Of a stretch of DNA of 64,000 nt, positions 1 through 11,400 are shown piece by piece. The notes beneath the pieces were generated by a model. That model worked only from the letters and a program-made list of their open reading frames with translations, had not been told where the DNA came from and ran no database searches. Position 1 is the stretch's first letter; each line of letters starts with the position of its first letter. The DNA lies in the NCBI GenBank assembly GCA_032717465.1, contig CM064671.1, forward strand, positions 58,721,611 to 58,785,610, written 5' to 3'. This DNA is from Coenobita brevimanus. Its lineage: Eukaryota > Arthropoda > Malacostraca > Decapoda > Coenobitidae. The position numbers were made by a program, and so were the translations under genes.

Positions 1-441
1 GCACGAGGCTTAAATGAAGGAGTGTTAGTGCCAACATTAACATATGGATGTGAGACTATGGTGTGGCATGAAAATAAAAAGTCAGGAGTGAGAGCAGTGG
101 AGATGGGACTGCTGAGGAATGTATGTGGAATATAGAGAGTTGATAGGATGCGAAATAATGTGATTCGTGAAAGATGTGGAGTGAGGAAGTCTGTGGACAC
201 CAAAATCGAAAAGAGTGTACTGAGATGGTATGGTCATGTGGAGAGAATGGATAACAATAGAGTCGTGAAAAAGGTATACCTGAGCAAATTTGGAGGACGG
301 AGGAGGCGAGGTAAGCCAAGGAGAAGGTGGAGGGATATGGTGGATGAATGTGTGAGAAAGAGAGGTTTGGAAGTCGGTGAGGCTAGGGGATTGACGAGAG
401 ATCGAGCTGGCTGGATGAATATTGTGAGTAGAAGTGCATGA
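1..441 (+). pseudogene. LINE-C (RTE-like) reverse transcriptase C-terminus, 5' cut by window edge
   Basis: Frame 1 reads from the first base as the carboxyl end of a non-LTR retrotransposon polyprotein. The motif VLVPTLTYGCE is followed by RAVEMGLLRNVCGI, a TAG stop at 133-135, then LRWYGHVERM and a basic GGRRRRGKPRRRWRDMV stretch, ending at TGA 439-441. The same block order occurs in the long LINE-A frame at 28588-31197, so the family assignment comes from internal comparison plus the known RTE-type C-terminus. The in-frame stop makes this copy a pseudogene. Everything upstream (endonuclease, palm) lies outside the window. Confidence 0.75.
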
Positions 442-668
442 TCAGGGATTTGGCACCCCTTTTTTAATGTGACGTCTGGATTGACTCGATCGGATATGTT
501 TATGTGAAACTACAGAACGTTGTAAATGTTTTTTGGTGCATCAGATACAGCCAGAATTCCGGAGGCTTGAATGGTGAGCGAATGGCAGCGTGGCCCATTA
601 CACTGAGCAGATCTGGGCTGTCTGGACATTGCTACTCCTCACCCTGCCCAAGGTGGGAAAGGAGGTCC

Positions 669-701
<33 letters not shown>
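442..701 (+). mobile_element. LINE-C 3' UTR with (ATG)n tail
   Basis: The non-coding stretch after the LINE-C stop codon runs straight into eleven ATG/GAT triplets at about 670-701. RTE-type elements commonly end in short tandem repeats rather than poly(A), so this is read as the 3' UTR and tail. The tail passes directly into (TA)n at about 702. Confidence 0.6.

Positions 702-760
<59 letters not shown>
702..760. repeat. (TA)n microsatellite
   Basis: About 59 bp of pure TA dinucleotides linking the (ATG)n tail of LINE-C to the following SINE-A. One of more than ten TA tracts that lie between retroelement fragments in this window. Confidence 0.95.
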
Positions 761-762
<2 letters not shown>

Positions 763-764
<2 letters not shown>

Positions 765-1261
765 TCTGGTAGGTGGGGGCGCTCACCATCCACTCACTCG
801 ATGTAGTGTTGCTCTCGGGTGTCTGCCTTTTCCTCTCCGTCCTTCTTTACTTCCATTCTCTTCTGTCTTTCTTTCCTTCATTCTTTCCTTGTCCTTCTGC
901 CTACGGGTGACTTTACACTCCCTCTTCTGTCTTTGTTTCCTTCATTCTTTCCACTTCCTTCAGCCTGCGGGTGACTCTACACTGAGTGACCAGCCAAATG
1001 GTTTCCTGTGCACCAGGAAACCATTTACTACGGTGGGAGGTAACCATATAGCCAAATTTTGGCGCCTGGTGGTTTAGTGGGTAATTATTGTGCTCCAATC
1101 GGATTGAGCCGGTGAAGGTTTATATCCAAGGGATGGTTGGGGTTGATTGTTCATGTAATGCCAATCAGGGATGAGTGAGGTTGGTCACTCTCATCTAAAA
1201 TGTTGGGACCAACTGCCTAGCCCCGGGCTCCTACGCTCCTCATGGGTCAATGTAGGATTGG

Positions 1262-1262
<1 letters not shown>
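763..1262 (+). mobile_element. SINE-A, tRNA-derived, about 500 bp
   Basis: The copy matches the reverse complement of 15147-15596 over its whole length. It has an internal pol III-like promoter: an A box at 1071-1080 fitting RGYNNARYGG, and a B-box-like GGTTTATATCC at 1117-1127 (9 of 11 positions). Unusually, about 300 bp precede the tRNA-like part. They include a CTTCC-rich stretch and a short inverted repeat around 1003-1025 (GGTTTCCTGTGCACCAGGAAACC). It ends in GATGTATATATA and runs into (TA)n. It could instead be a composite of a SINE and another repeat. Confidence 0.65.
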
Positions 1263-1322
<60 letters not shown>

Positions 1323-1335
1323 TCTCTCTCTCTCT

Positions 1336-1366
<31 letters not shown>
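1263..1366. repeat. (TA)n - (TC)n - (TA)n compound microsatellite
   Basis: A TA tract to about 1319, a short TC tract at about 1321-1337, then TA again to 1366. It sits exactly between the tail of SINE-A and the 3' end of the next LINE-A copy. Confidence 0.95.
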
Positions 1367-1369
<3 letters not shown>

Positions 1370-1747
1370 CCAGACGCCTCAATCCCGTTTGGGGTGGCCA
1401 CAAACAAATCGCCTCCAAGTCGCCCTGTCCCCCTCCATTTCACTGCCCTGCTCCCAACTCACACCCCTCTCTCTCATATACCTCTCCACCCCATCCCTCC
1501 ATCTCATCCTCGGCCTCCCCCTCCCTCTTCCCCCCTCCACCTCACTCACATACACTCTCTTCGTTAGTCTCTCACCTTCCATCCTCTCCACATGGCCAAA
1601 CCACTTCAGTGTGTTCCTCATAACGCTTCCTATCACATCCACATCAACACCACAACGCTCCTTTACATCCTCATTCGTCAGCCTGTCTCTCAATGTGACT
1701 CCACAGGCTCCTCTTAAATAACTCATTTCCACTGCTCTCACTCTTGA
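1367..1747 (-). pseudogene. LINE-A 3' fragment (RTE-like C-terminus)
   Basis: A 120-codon open frame (1741 to 1379, minus) begins in the motif RAVEMSYLRGACGV, passes WFGHVERM and ends CGHPKRD. It matches the last part of the open LINE-A frame at 28588-31197. The 3' end (CGTCTGGCAATATATA on the minus strand) enters (TA)n at 1366, and the 5' truncation point enters another (TA)n at about 1753. Both junctions therefore lie in TA repeats. The copy is 5' truncated and lacks the catalytic domains. Confidence 0.8.
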
Positions 1748-1749
1748 CT

Positions 1750-1753
<4 letters not shown>

Positions 1754-1834
<81 letters not shown>
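1754..1834. repeat. (TA)n microsatellite
   Basis: About 80 bp of TA dinucleotides next to the 5' truncation point of the LINE-A fragment. Confidence 0.95.
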
Positions 1835-1841
<7 letters not shown>

Positions 1842-1847
1842 ATTATT

Positions 1848-3510
1848 AGTTATTATGATCTTTCCAAGATAAATGCCAAGAGAATGAACCCCCAGATGTT
1901 TAAAGATGATGCAGGATTGAGTTGGATATTGTGAAAACTAGAGGATACTTCTGCAGAAGATTTTGATGGGATGAAACATGTAAGACCTGAGTTTTTGATG
2001 CATTAAAAACAATCACATTACTTTCACCCCAGTCAGAGATATGAGCCATTTGGTGTGCCATAGCCTCATCCCTTGTTTGTGAAGTAAGTGCTGAGATGGA
2101 CGTTGCAGGAACTGAATGGAAAGGTGAAAGGTGGAATCATCAGCGTTTGAATGGATAGGGTTAGATGTACAGCTTAGAAGGTCATTGATGAATGGAAGGA
2201 AGAAAGTTGATGGTAGCATAGAGCCCTGAGGAACATCACTATTGATAGCTCGAGAAGAAGACCTGTGACTATCTACCACAGCAGCTACAGAATGACGCGA
2301 AAGGAGGCTGCAGATGAAGGCATAGACAGTAGGATAGATACCGTAAGAGGGCAGTCTGGAAATTTAAAAAAAAATATTCCAGACTCAATCGAAAGCCTTT
2401 AAGATGTCAAGTGCAATGGCAAAGCTTTCGCCAAAGTCCCCCAGGATTTTTACCAAGAGTCTACCAGGTAGCATATGTGAGAAGATCGCCAGTGGAGCCT
2501 CCTAGGCAGAACCCATACTGATGACCGGAAAGAACGGTGAGGTAGGAAAGATGCTTCAACTTCTAATTATTGTTTTTGTTAAGAACAGATTCTAAAACTT
2601 TCCAAATAAAGACTGTTAAAGCAATTGCACTATGGTAAGAGGACTGGGAACTGTCTTCCTTTTTTTGGAAAGGCTGAATGAGAGCAAACTCCCAGCAAAG
2701 AAGGAATGGATGTTGACAAACAAATGCAAGAGCTTACCTAGGCTAGGTGTTAGCACAGAAGCACAGTTTTTGAGGACAGCAGGACGAACCCCATCAGGTC
2801 ATTATGCCTTGTCAGTACTGAGGTCACTGATGGCAGAAAATACATCAACTGAAGAAATGTCATCCATGAGGAAGTTAGTGGGGGGAAATGATGGAGGAAC
2901 ATCATCAGAATTGAGTACGATTGAGTTGGAAGAGAATGTCTGAGTGAATAATTCTGCTATATCAGCAGATGAAACAGGAACAGTGCCATTAGAGTGGAAA
3001 ATATGAGGGAAGGATGATACGGTAAAGTTGTTAGTAATGTTTTTGGCAAGGTGCCAGAAGAAGCGGGAAGAATCTGAGTTGGAGAGTTCAGAACACTTAA
3101 AAGGATGAATGAAGTTTTTTTTTTTTTTTTTAACAGAGTGAAGAACAGCCTTAGCATGATTCCAGGTAAAAACATAACAGAGATAAGATTCAGCGAAGGG
3201 TTGACAAAATTAGAGCAAGTGTGATTATTATTATTTTTTTCATTAGCCACAAGAGAAAGGAATGCATGCTTCCATACTCCATAGAATAACCTCAGCAATG
3301 AACAAGGCATATTTAGATGATTCTCGGCCATGGGAGCAATAATCATTCCAGGGAAAAAAAAAAAAGTACTGCTTGAGGGCTTTTCAATCAGCAGGTCCAA
3401 AGTGCCAAAGCCGCTGCTTCATGGTAGGGTCCAAAAGCCTTCCTGGAGCGATAGAACAGGTTAAGGTGATAAGGTTGTAATCGGAGGAGCCCAACCGTCC
3501 GATACAAAAA
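1848..3510 (-). pseudogene. LINE-D copy 1 (Jockey/CR1-like) reverse transcriptase relic
   Basis: On the minus strand the frame at 2279-2013 carries a reverse transcriptase core: VPQGS followed by FINDLLSCTSNPIHS and then NADDS, where family members have YADD. Upstream (to about 3510) the remnant is full of frameshifts, stops and poly(T) expansions, but it aligns base for base with the second copy at 34980-36630. Landmarks shared by both copies are the strings GATCTTTCCAAGAT and GAGCGATRGRACAGG at the two ends. Non-functional. Confidence 0.75.
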
Positions 3511-4749
3511 CCACTGTACAGTACCCCACCTCTCTCGAAATAACAGTTTTTGTTTTCACTCCAACACTTGTTTTTTGTATTGAATGATACAACATCACTG
3601 TGCAGTTTTCGTCAAAACACTTTGATTTCTTTAGTTTTCCTTATCTTCTATAGCTTACATTATTTATTTTTTCGATTGCCTTACTTCTCTAAATTAGCAC
3701 TAGTTCTTACTCTCGTAAACACATTCTCTGCTTTGAAATTTTCCTCATTTATCAATATTGCTTCAAGATTTACATTATATATGCCACACTTCGTCACATA
3801 TCCTCGAAGCTTCAGGCTCGGCCAGTGTGGATTTTGGAGAGAGGATGGTAAAACCTTGTCACAGTGAAGGCGATGGGAAGGAAGCTGGGAGATCATTAAT
3901 GGTGGCGAGGACATGTCATTTCTTTACGTAGTAACTCTCGTTCTCAGACGTCTCTCCATTCGGTAATGACGATACTACCATCACCAGTATTCTCCCAATC
4001 AAATTATCACACAACATCCTCCTTGCATGAGTGGGAAGCAAGGCAGGGATGGAGGTGGTAGGTGCCGGGTGACTGCTCGCGGCAACAAGTGAATCGGACC
4101 ATGTGGAATCAGAAATACATGTATCTACTCCTTCCAATTCTGGCGGAATCTGTGTAGTTCACCCGCTTACTATATACTTACATCACGCACCTAGCACCAC
4201 AGAATGAGAGCTAAACGGTAGGACTTTAAACGCTGTTGGGACACGCAAAGTGTTGATGTTCACCATTGAAGCCGCCATGAACATTTGTTTGTTGAGATTA
4301 TGGCCATTATCAGAACTTTAGGGATTAAGCAGTTTTAATATGATTTGGTCAGACCTTGGTGGAATGGTTTGGGTTAAGTAAAAACGAAGTATTTAGAGTT
4401 TTGACACCAACTGCTAAAAAGTCAAGGTCACATGATAATGTCAAGTATACAGCCATTATATCAGTTGTAGGGTACAGATGTAACACTCCTTTTGAGCTCA
4501 TTCTTTTTTGTGTGTCGTCTTTCCTCCTACAGATATTGCTGTATTGTTATAGCTGTCTGGCATTTTCCTCATTAATTATGATTGTATCTTTGCCGTCGCC
4601 TTTTAGTCATTCAAAAATAATATAGCCTGTTTGCCTTAAATACCTGAATTATTTTATCGCGCATACAGCTGTGGCTGTTGAACCGTCAGTAGTGTATTTC
4701 TTTTAATCTATGAAAAGAAACATCGCTTTAGGTCCCAATATAAACGTAC
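3511..4749. other. No feature recognised (presumed IR intron or downstream region)
   Basis: AT-rich sequence without long supported frames. Minus-strand frames at 3914-3681 and 4137-3916 were checked for the next IR exon (a TYDFS-like start followed by transmembrane segments), and none was convincing. Confidence 0.4.
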
Positions 4750-4826
4750 CTCTTGAGTCTGTTAGGGAGAATCGTGTAAACCATAGGCGTCAGCAAGATT
4801 CTTCGATCCTCCACCATATCCTCCAC
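4750..4826 (-). CDS. Ionotropic receptor exon 4 (end of S1 ligand-binding lobe)
   Basis: A 77-bp exon on the minus strand. It follows a pyrimidine-rich acceptor ending TTTACAG (AG at 4828-4827) and is followed by a strong donor GTACGT (4749-4744). It encodes 25 residues plus two bases, beginning VEDMVEDRRILL and ending YTILPNRLK. This is the segment that in insect and crustacean IRs follows the S1 motif W-D/A-E and precedes the YDFS block. Exon 3 ends in phase 0 and this exon starts in phase 0, so the join is in frame; it ends in phase 2. No stop codon. The next exon (end of S1, first membrane segment and pore) is not visible downstream in the window. Confidence 0.75.
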
Positions 4827-5214
4827 CTGTAAAGCACCCAAGATACTGTACATCAACATGAATAAATGTGGCTGTGCATTGACATAAGTCGTTCCAGTGT
4901 TGTTTCTTCCGTCTTTTCTGACTTGACTGTTTCCTCCCTGGTGTATTCAGTGTAACTGAATATCAAAATTATCTAGTGTAACACAGCTTATATCACCATC
5001 ATTATTATCATGTGATATATTTTCCCTCCTGTAATTGATTGTCAGGTTTATACTAAATTATTTCTTTTCAGAATAAGCATAACTGGAATAGTCATATACA
5101 GATCATGATCCTCATGATTCATTCAAAATATGGCCTTGAACACACTAGTTTTGTTGTCACCAAGTCGACAGTTCTAACATGAAATGTTTCAAGTCCTCAT
5201 ATCTACCCAGCTGT

Positions 5215-5410
5215 GATATGGAACATGTGGAGAGAATGGAGGATGGCAGGTGAAAAGCTCTGTAACTGTGGGTGTGAAAGGTAAAGCTCCAAGAAATAAA
5301 CCTAAGAGAACTTGCTGTATGGTTCTGTAATATACCCAGAGGATTTCGGGAACCGAGATACTGTAGGGATCGTGTTCATTAACTCGCAGCCATCATTAGG
5401 ATGATACACA
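5215..5410 (+). pseudogene. Possible old LINE (RTE-like) C-terminal fragment
   Basis: Degenerate reading gives CGENGG, then KGKAPRNKPKRT, in the order and spacing of the GHVERM...GKPRRRW tail of RTE-type elements, with several stops and frameshifts. It ends near CATCATTAGGATGA, which could be a decayed GAT tail. It lies in IR intron 3/exon 3 territory just left of exon 3. Weak, by family resemblance only. Confidence 0.3.
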
Positions 5411-5451
5411 CTTGCATGGACTTTATGACTTTCAACACAATATCAACAAAC

Positions 5452-5623
5452 CTCTGCCCAACTTCGAGTTGGAAGATTTCGGAAAGTGAAGTTACGAGTC
5501 TTACAAATGGCAGCCATCATGTTGTACTCGATGCCAGAGTTGGTGGTGGTGTTGCCCGTCACCGTTATTGTCCAGTGTGGCTCATACGTCAACACAGCGA
5601 TGTTGATTGTGGCTCCATGGAAA
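5452..5623 (-). CDS. Ionotropic receptor exon 3 (S1 ligand-binding domain core)
   Basis: A 172-bp exon. It is preceded by a textbook acceptor AATTTTCCTCAG (AG at 5625-5624) and followed by donor GTTTGT (5451-5446). It encodes 57 residues starting FHGATINIAVL, then YEPHWT, NSGIEYNMMAAIC, NFTFRNLP and SWAE. This is the hallmark order of the S1 half of the ligand-binding domain in divergent arthropod IRs (G-x-x-V/I-N-I, Y-x-P-H-W, S-G-x-x-Y, N-F-T). Two N-glycosylation sequons (NTT, NFT) fit an extracellular domain. The first base completes an AAT (Asn) codon started in exon 2, giving N-F-H-G-A as in relatives. No stop; codon frame intact. Confidence 0.85.
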
Positions 5624-6116
5624 CTGAGGAAAATTATCATATTCCTCTTTTATAACCAAACCTACCCGTTAACCCTGTCAATGCAGTGACCTTACGTTTC
5701 ACTACATTTTTGTTATCATATTACTTAACAGACAAAAGAAAAAAATGCTTTTCGAACTAACCAGGTCACTTTTCATTAATTACATCCATATCAGGTGGTT
5801 CTATTGAGCTGAAAACAGTTGATAGCAGGAATAGATAAATAGATAATGATGTAAAGTACGAACTAATAATGCACCAAAACAGATCGTGCATTTACAGTTC
5901 TCTTGGTACGTTTCTTAACATTTATTGAACGTTTCCTGTTCATCCTATTCATGTGCACAATATATTCATACTGACCAGTAATATGGTTAAAGGAAAAATT
6001 TGCATTATATAGCATGTAAACTGTCTCATTCTTCATGCTTCATATATACCAGAGAATATAACCTGGAAAATAAAAGCTGAAACAATTATATCCTTATCTG
6101 TTATTGGCAAAGGTAC

Positions 6117-6245
6117 TTGAGAAATTTTTCCGGGAAGAGTGTGAGAGGTGTGAGATAGCGGAGGCCTCTGTCTTGGGTCCAGGAGGCCACCTTCACCGTC
6201 TGGGCACCGTCTGGACTGTACGGCAGGTGAACCAACAAGCTGCTC
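6117..6245 (-). CDS. Ionotropic receptor exon 2 (amino-terminal region just before S1)
   Basis: A 129-bp exon on the minus strand with acceptor TACAG (AG at 6247-6246) and donor GTACCT (6116-6111). It encodes 42 residues with the IR-typical run HLPYSPDGAQ, VASWTQDRGL and LTLFPEKF. In crustacean IRs this text lies between the FSMMN motif and the start of the S1 lobe. The phases are exact: exon 1 leaves GG and this exon supplies G; this exon leaves AA and exon 3 supplies T. It is too short to stand out as an open frame and was found by searching for the expected text between exons 1 and 3. Confidence 0.85.
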
Positions 6246-6719
6246 CTGTACCGCATGTTAATGGATCATAAAGAACAAGGTCAGTTATCAAATGAAAATC
6301 TAGTATACAGTTATGCAAATGACATGTATTTTTATAACAAGGATCCTCATTCCATATAACGCAAAAATGAACACCAAAACCTTTTCATTAATCAGGTGAT
6401 AATAAATGTAATTCGTGAGTGAGGTCAAAAAGCATGCATAACGATATTAACACTGGAATGTAACAAGTCATTAATGAGTATCTAGGTACATATAAAGAAG
6501 TAATTTTTATCTAAAACTTTCACATCCATTGACGTCCATTGTCGACCAATCTTGTTAAGGGTGTTGTCGTCACCATAAGAGACTTAATAAAATTCATGAG
6601 TGCAGTATTCAGGTGTCATCAGAAACGTCTAGAAATCTTGGAGTCCTCTGCTCCCCATCACTTGTCATATTATTCACACCCGTGAGCACTGGAAGCATGG
6701 GCAGAGTGATATTTTGTTC

Positions 6720-6821
<102 letters not shown>

Positions 6822-7384
6822 CCCTTGAGGAGGAAGACAAAACTGGACCTCTACATATTACAGATCTGTGCTCGAGAAGTCTTCCCACGATGTATGACAT
6901 CACGCGGAGAATGAGTGATGGGAAGAGGTGGGGCGCATGGGAGATAGTTGGTGTCTTTAAGTTCATGTGATTTCTTCACCCAGAACACTACCAGCCAGTC
7001 AATTTACATTCACGTAGCTACTCACTGGTAGGCAAAGAGGAGCATGGTGCCTAGCAAAAGTAATCAAATTACAAAATGTGCAAGCTACTGCTTTTCCATG
7101 GAAACTCATTATAAACAAATTATTTAAGTAATGACCAAATAATTTATATAAACAGGCCGGTAGGCGACGATGGCCAACTCTAAGCGCATCAAGCTTTCTC
7201 AGTGACGGAAAGTGAGTTTCGACACTAAAAGTCATTTTTATTTGGAGGTACTCCAGTACATCCCACCTAAGAATCATAGCTCTGGCTTAGTAATCTTCGG
7301 AACCTTAGCATTTCGCGCGAGCAAGATTGTAACTTTAGCGCTATTCATATTTTCTGCACTTGGTGATATACGAGTATATATATA

Positions 7385-7433
7385 CCGGTATCTATATCAA
7401 CATCTATATCTATATCTATCAATCTGTCTAGCC

Positions 7434-7466
<33 letters not shown>

Positions 7467-7482
7467 CATTATACATAGATAG

Positions 7483-7563
<81 letters not shown>
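7385..7563. repeat. (TATC)n/(GATA)n followed by (TA)n
   Basis: Tetranucleotide TATC repeats to about 7466, a short inverted GATA patch at 7477-7487, then pure TA to 7563. The TA tract abuts the end of the Copia 3' LTR. Confidence 0.95.
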
Positions 7564-7568
<5 letters not shown>

Positions 7569-7750
7569 AGTCCTCCATGGTCTTGGGAGGGTGACAGAAA
7601 GGTGAACAGCAATTTTCCTTCTTTTATTGACACTACAGTTCTGTGCCGACCTTTCTCTACGTCCTGCCGTCGGCATTCCATTCAAAAACAAAAACATTGG
7701 TAAAACAAAAGAGCAGCGTGACGCGCTGTGCAACTCTTCGACATAACACA
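7564..7750 (-). repeat. Copia 3' LTR (about 187 bp)
   Basis: On the minus strand it starts TGTGTTATGTCG directly after a polypurine tract and ends GGACTTAACT. The last base is T where the 5' LTR has the canonical CA end. About 95 bp are shared with the 5' LTR remnant at 15053-15146 with few differences. Confidence 0.85.
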
Positions 7751-7768
7751 TTCTCCTTTCCTTCTGTC
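7751..7768 (-). other. Copia polypurine tract
   Basis: The minus strand reads AGAAGGAAAGGAGAA immediately before the TG that opens the 3' LTR. This is the expected plus-strand primer site of an LTR retrotransposon. Confidence 0.75.
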
Positions 7769-7864
7769 TTTAAACAGAATACAATCTTTTAATTCTAATA
7801 ATGATAACACAAGAACTAAATAATTATGATATATTATTCCTATTTTTCAACTATATACACATAT

Positions 7865-8533
7865 TTAATACTTATTTATGGCACAGCACAGTACACCATT
7901 CCTAACACTCAAGTAATCCCTCCTCAAAAACTTGCAGCAGCTTGAATGTGTGTTCACTCCTCTCTTTGTTAGAACATCTGCTAACTGGCATTTAGACTCA
8001 GTCCAATAAACCTTTAATTCTCCTTCATGAATCATTTGCTTCAGAATGGCTATATTCACTGTCAACCTCTTTTCTGACACATTTTTTGTAGAATAAACAT
8101 TGTCATAGAGTGAGTGGTTGCCTACAAATAATTCAACCAAGTATTACATTTCTCTGTTATAAAGACTTTGTGACAAAATACATCCCAAACCGAATACATC
8201 CACTGCCTCAGCTTGCCGCCAGAATTTCAGCGGCCAAAGTACTTTTTACAACTCTTCTGATTTTCTTAGATTCCCAAAACAATGGTCAACACTTATTATT
8301 TTCTCCAACAAGGAATACCACAAACTCACCTGCACTACCCATGCCATCTGGAAGGTTTGTATGAGAGGCATTGCTATATACAGCCAATATTTACTTTTTG
8401 AGAAATCACCCAGATTAGGAAAATACAATGAACTCTCGTGAGTACTGACTTTCCTAAGACACTTGTTAGCCTGAAGATCCTCTACCTTAGGATGATATAA
8501 TTTACAACTTAGCTGCAGTACATCATATGACAA
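7865..8533 (-). pseudogene. Copia RNase H domain remnant
   Basis: Two minus-strand frames (8533-8246 and 8140-7865) cover the domain. The first opens with RPDLSYDVLQLS, the standard Copia text after the palm. The second has AILKQMIHEGELKVYW followed by QLADVLTKRG, the C-terminal RNase H signature of Copia polyproteins. A frameshift separates them. Confidence 0.8.
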
Positions 8534-9661
8534 GTCAGGTCTCGTATTTATGCATAGCCACCATGACCTATTAAGCTTTTCAGATCATCGATTTCTTTCT
8601 CAATACACTCATCTCTTTTGCATGATGCTCTTGCAGCATTTACATGAGCTCTAGTGACCTACCATATTTATTCTGATTTAACATGATCCCATCTTTGTTT
8701 TGTTCTACCTCAAGTCCAGCATACTTAAAAGCAGCATTGTTCAGATCCCTCACCAAAAATTCCTTTCGAATCTACACCAATAACAATGTTTTCAAACCTA
8801 TTTATTCCTCCCCACAAAAAATTATCTACTGTACATGCATCAAAAATATACCACAAAATTCACCTTCATGGCATCAGTAAAGTGCTTCAGGATCTGTCTT
8901 CACCTGAGTACATCCCAAGTTCAGTAGGAAAGTCTTCATTGTAATATACCATTTACGAGCTGCATCATTAAGCCTGTGCACACATTTCTTCAGTTTCCAC
9001 AGTATATTTCCATCAATGTTAGTTTCCAAGGCAGGTCTTTGGTACACTTCACGGTCAAACTGTGTACTTTGTAGGAATGCAACTTCTAATGTCTATTGAG
9101 TTTATTGACCAATCCTTTGAGGCCAGAATCGCCACAAAAAAATCGCAAAACCTCTTTGGAAACTGTTGGAGAGTCTGACTATATTTCTTCTTTTTCTTCA
9201 AATCCTCTTGCTACCAACCGTGCTTTCATTTGCCTTTTACCATCATTATTCACTTTTTCAGTCAGTACCCATATTACTGGTAGAGCTTTCTGTCCAAAAT
9301 TTTCCACTTCTTCATACACACCAAAGTCCTTCCAGTTCTTCAGTTCCTTAACTTTTGCTTCAGCACATTCCACATCCTCTCTTTCACTACATGCCATCTG
9401 TACACTATCCGGTTCCCTCGCTTCAGTCTCTTTTGTTGCCTCTTGGCGCTCAGAGTCCTTCTTAATGTTTTTATCATCACTCTTTTCAACTGACCACAAT
9501 CGCACGTCTCTTATTCGTCCATCTTCATATTGTATGTTGCCCCAAGTACTGTATTTACCACTTGCTTTCCCAGTGCTATGGATGGTAGCTGTTTGCCACT
9601 TGTCCGTGTCCTTGCATTTGAATTTTACTTTCTGACCAATTTTCGGAATGCTTGCTTTCAC
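8534..9661 (-). pseudogene. Copia reverse transcriptase domain remnant
   Basis: The frame 9661-9179 carries a linker (IGQKVKFKCKDTDKW, YEDGRIRDVRLW), then LKNWKDFGVYEEV, VLTEK and KARLVARGFEEKE, the fingers region of Copia reverse transcriptase. SDSPTVSKEVLRFF follows after a stop. From there to 8534 the palm is legible but has more than ten stops, and the YVDD box is lost. Non-functional. Confidence 0.8.
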
Positions 9662-9679
9662 TGTGTCAGACTCTTTGAA

Positions 9680-10778
9680 TTATTTTTCTGATGAGGTTTC
9701 TTCTATTCCACTTTCCTCCACATTTTCAGGGTCTTCTATATGATTTCCTCCAGATTGCCCTTTACAGTTACTTTCTCTTATACATTCTTTATCCTTTGCT
9801 TCCTCTAATTTCCCTTCTGTTTTATCTCTCAACATACTTATCAATAATTTTCTACCAAGTTCTATGTCTCCATCATAGCTGTATCCTGTTTCTTGAACAC
9901 GTGTTTCATGGACTCGGATAACATAGGAACCATACTTCAAAATTACAGGTTTTCCTTCTTGACCAATAACAGTGGCTGGCCCCTTCCACTAACTCTCATT
10001 ATCTTTTTTGAAATATACTTGATCACCACTCTTGAATATTCTGCCAGTCACTCTTGTTTGGTGTCGTAATGATCTTCTGACTCCTTCCGAAGTTTCAGCT
10101 GCAATAAAGGCCTTTCTTGCAGCATGACTTGCATTAAGATGTTTGGCAATTACTTCACTAGATGTTGTCCCTTCTAAGGCTGGAAGATTATTATTAATGG
10201 CACATGGCAATTTCGGATTCCGTCCAAACACCAATTGATACGGGCTATATTCACCCACCATTTGGAGGCAGTTCTTTGCGTTGACAGCCCAGGATAAAGC
10301 CACGGAGAGGGAACACTGGTTGTTCGGCCATTATATTAGCCACCATTTCATCAATGACGGCATAAATTCGTTTACATAAGCCATTGCTGAATGGACTGTT
10401 GGCTGCAGTGTGCATGACATGAATATTCATGTTTTCACAAAGTTCCAAGAATGTATTGTTGGCAAACTCCCCCCCATTATCACACAGGAACTTCTCTGCG
10501 ACTCCTATGCCTGTACCCAGCCACATTTCCATGATCTTTTCAACTATCACCTTGAGTTCTTTACTCTTCACTATACACGACCTCGAGAATCGTGTAGCCG
10601 TATCCACCAAATGTATGAAATATATTTCTCCCTTCTTGTACTCATTCAGATCCATAGCCACAACCTCGTTGAAAACCTTTGCCATACCTGTGCTCACTGT
10701 TGGTCTGGCTTGAGATCTCTTATATGTAATACACACTTCACAGTTATTTGAAATCTTCCCAGCATAAGCAAAACACAT
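9680..10778 (-). pseudogene. Copia integrase domain remnant and integrase-RT linker
   Basis: The frame 10778-10251 has the zinc-finger tail C..C (NCEVCITYKRS), then VAMDLNEY with the first catalytic Asp and FLCDNGGEFAN with the second. The third position reads NGLCKRIYAV, where the catalytic Glu is expected (family text NG..ER), so Glu is replaced by Lys. The frame 10303-9989 continues with SPYQLVFGRNPKLPC and FKSGDQVYFKK, typical of the Copia integrase C-terminus. The acidic linker 9940-9680 has no recognisable domain. Confidence 0.8.
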
Positions 10779-10928
10779 TTCATCATCAATCCCAGCATCA
10801 GTGAGTAACTGAATCAGCCGTTAACAAGCAAGATGGCCAAATTGATGATGCAGTTTCTTGATTTTCCTCTCTTTTTCCTTTTCATTCCCATTCAGAGTAT
10901 ACATTATTTCTTCCGTCTTCTGTCTTGA

Positions 10929-11320
10929 TTAATAATCATCAACAAGAGGAATGCAATAATGTCCAGACGCTGTGCAGGTGGGTTTTATCTTCTTACCAAG
11001 TATTACTGCGGTGTCATTTTCTAGGTTCAGCTTCATTCCAGCTTTCTTCGTGGATTTCTTGCTCAGCAACAATGGTATGGGGCAGTCGATAACATCTGTT
11101 AAAGTGAACCTTTTCAGTCCTACAACTGTTGCTGGAATCCTAACCTTTTTCACAGATTTGTGAAACTCACCATCTCCAAATCTAAATGTTGTGTCACTTT
11201 CTTCCTCTGTCATCTTTGCTACCTCTTCTTCAGACAAGGTTTGTACATATGACTGCAACCAATCCTTGCCGCACACTGAACTAAAGCTGAATCAAGAACA
11301 GCATAATTAAAGGTTTCCAT
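10929..11320 (-). pseudogene. Copia aspartic protease remnant
   Basis: On the minus strand AVLDSALVQ (near 11305-11275) holds the Copia protease active-site text D-S-A. A one-base shift then leads into CGKDWLQSYVQTL and the body of the domain (FRFGDGE, VRIPATVVGLKR, CPIPLLLSKKS, KLNLENDTAVI) to 10929. The order gag, protease, integrase matches the family. Frameshifted. Confidence 0.75.
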
Positions 11321-11400
11321 CATCAATACTGTCATTTATTTAGTGCCTCTTACACTAGCTATCAGACACTCCATACTTATTACTTCATCTTCTACAACAG

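Noticed and set aside
2632..2943. Plus-strand 103-codon frame
   Set aside because: Lies antisense to LINE-D copy 1 and matches the reverse of its decayed reverse transcriptase region; no independent support.
3681..4137. Minus-strand frames 3914-3681 and 4137-3916 as the next IR exon
   Set aside because: No transmembrane or pore text and no phase-compatible acceptor giving a YDFS-like start after exon 4. Resemblance in LQNPHWPSL is too short.
5401..5655. Plus-strand 84-codon frame over 5401-5655
   Set aside because: Antisense to IR exon 3, whose family motifs, splice sites and phase are convincing.
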